7,796 bases of DNA from an uncultured Bacilli bacterium. GTDB lineage: Bacteria > Bacillota_I > Bacilli_A > RF39 > UBA660. Position 1 is the stretch's first letter. Every line of letters begins with the position of its first letter. Location: assembly GCA_947625715.1 (NCBI GenBank), contig CANQPR010000066.1, forward strand, positions 1 through 7,796. Direction: 5' to 3'. A program made the position numbers and the translations under genes. Below are positions 6,968 through 7,796 of the stretch, one piece after another. The notes beneath the pieces were generated by a model, which saw nothing but the letters and a program-made list of their open reading frames with translations, did no database searches and was not told where the DNA came from.

Positions 6968-7630
6968 ATGGCAGGAAATATTCAAAATTTAAGTCTTTCA
7001 CAATTGCGAAGTAATTATGAAACATATAGAGGAAAAGTTAATAATATTAGAGATAATCTTTATGATATTTATATGGGAATTTTTACTCTAACAGTTAATT
7101 GGACAGGTAAAAGAATGAATGCTATTATTGAAAAATATAATAATGAATTAGTACAAAAGGTTATTCCTGTTTATGACTTTTTGGCAGATACAGTTTCGAA
7201 CATCTTACAAGAGATTTGTGAACAATATGAAAGTATGGAAAACGCAGGAACAGCTCAAGATATTTCACATAGAGGTCTTATGTACCCAGCAATTCATAAA
7301 GAAACAATTGAGTTAACAACAATTGAAAATGTAAAATTTGAGCAAGATGCTGTGCTTTCTAAAGTTAGTACTATCACATCAAATTTAGATAATTTAGAAG
7401 CTAATATAACAAATATAGTTAGTATATTAGATGAACTTTCTAGTGCTTCGGATTCTTTAAGTAAACTTGTTACAAACTATCATTCACAATCAGAAGCACT
7501 TGTTAATACTGTAAAAGAAGTTAAAGAAACTCTTAAAAATGAGGTTAATAACGCTGTTAAAGTTGTTCAAACAACTGAAGCTTATAATGATAGTGATGCT
7601 TCTAGAGTTCAAGGTGGAGCTCAAGAATAA
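6968..7630 (+). CDS. WXG-type type VII secretion substrate, paralogue 3
   Basis: A 220-residue member of the same family and the most diverged of the three. It keeps MAGNIQ at the start, W45-T46-G47, WTGKRMNAIIEKYN, ENVKFEQ and the export signal Y206-N-D-S-D210 followed by ASRVQGG. It differs strongly in the second half of hairpin 1 (PVYDFLADTVSNILQEICEQ) and in the linker, which contains SHRGLMYPAIHKE in place of the N- and D-rich linkers of the others. The start is fixed by AAGGAGGT at 6952-6959, eight bases upstream. It lies 53 bases after paralogue 2 and is followed by the cluster's terminator. Its divergence suggests a different partner or target surface; this is inference. Confidence 0.85.
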   Translation: MAGNIQNLSLSQLRSNYETYRGKVNNIRDNLYDIYMGIFTLTVNWTGKRMNAIIEKYNNELVQKVIPVYDFLADTVSNILQEICEQYESMENAGTAQDISHRGLMYPAIHKETIELTTIENVKFEQDAVLSKVSTITSNLDNLEANITNIVSILDELSSASDSLSKLVTNYHSQSEALVNTVKEVKETLKNEVNNAVKVVQTTEAYNDSDASRVQGGAQE

Positions 7631-7650
7631 ATTTAATATTTAAAAATATT

Positions 7651-7693
7651 AATAAAAGTAACTTAGGCATAATACCTAAGTTACTTTTATTTT
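7651..7693 (+). terminator. Rho-independent terminator closing the cluster
   Basis: A perfect 17-bp stem pairs 7651-7667 with 7675-7691 around the seven-base loop CATAATA. The right arm ends in a T-rich run (7685-7693, one A inside). It lies 20 bases after the last substrate stop codon. The A-rich left edge means it could also work for minus-strand transcripts, leaving open a convergent gene to the right. Confidence 0.9.
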
Positions 7694-7796
7694 GGTAAAG
7701 TAAAAACTTATTAACATGCTTTTGGTATAAGGATTAACAGTTTATGAAAATACAATAGGAAAAAAGAAGAGCAAAAGAAATTATTCAAAATATAGG
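7694..7796. other. Unassigned right end
   Basis: About 100 bases with no supportable gene. ATG at 7743 reaches a stop after four codons. Another plus-strand frame stays open to the window edge, ending in a lysine-rich stretch (GKKKSKRNYSKY), but has no start codon. A minus-strand frame is also open for about 27 codons from the edge. Either could be the edge of a neighbouring gene; neither can be chosen from this sequence. Confidence 0.4.

Noticed and set aside
6826..7014. Plus-strand 62-codon frame overlapping the end of paralogue 2 and the start of paralogue 3
   Set aside because: It is an out-of-frame shadow of two well-supported genes and has no ribosome binding site.
7743..7757. ATG at 7743 as start of a further gene
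   Set aside because: The frame ends after four codons at TAG, and no good ribosome binding site precedes it.

Overview
The window looks like a very AT-rich, low-GC Gram-positive chromosome (Bacillota, probably Clostridia or a related gut lineage). The grounds are the base composition, strong AGGAGG-type ribosome binding sites, sigma-A-like promoters, AGA-dominated arginine codons and a Firmicutes-type (T7SSb) secretion ATPase. Tryptophan is encoded by TGG throughout and no in-frame TGA is needed, so the ordinary bacterial code applies. The genus cannot be read from the sequence.

Layout: (1) 30-190 is a self-contained tRNA-Arg(UCU) unit with its own promoter and terminator. (2) 191-611 is about 420 bases of AT-rich non-coding DNA ending in a possible promoter and a good ribosome binding site for a TTG start. 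(3) 612-5207 encodes a 1531-residue EssC-type type VII secretion ATPase with tandem FHA-like domains, two membrane helices, and three FtsK-like modules of which only the first keeps intact Walker motifs. (4) 5240-5491 encodes an 83-residue EsaB/YukD-type ubiquitin-like protein. (5) A near-consensus promoter at 5508-5536 precedes three tandem paralogues (5566-6225, 6246-6914, 6968-7630) of 219-222 residues. Each has a WTG motif at residue 45 and a C-terminal YxxxD signal, as expected of type VII substrates, but each is about twice the length of a classical WXG100 protein. (6) A perfect 17-bp hairpin terminator at 7651-7693 closes the cluster, and the last 100 bases hold no supportable gene.

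How the parts fit: EssC would be the membrane motor and substrate receptor, EsaB an accessory or regulatory factor, and the three helical proteins the likely secreted cargo, whose own promoter could let them be made in excess of the machine. EssA, EssB and EsaA are not present in this transcription unit. The most interesting points are the double-length, apparently single-chain two-hairpin substrates; the mosaic of near-identical DNA blocks shared pairwise among them, suggestive of gene conversion; and the compact essC-esaB-substrate layout between terminators.
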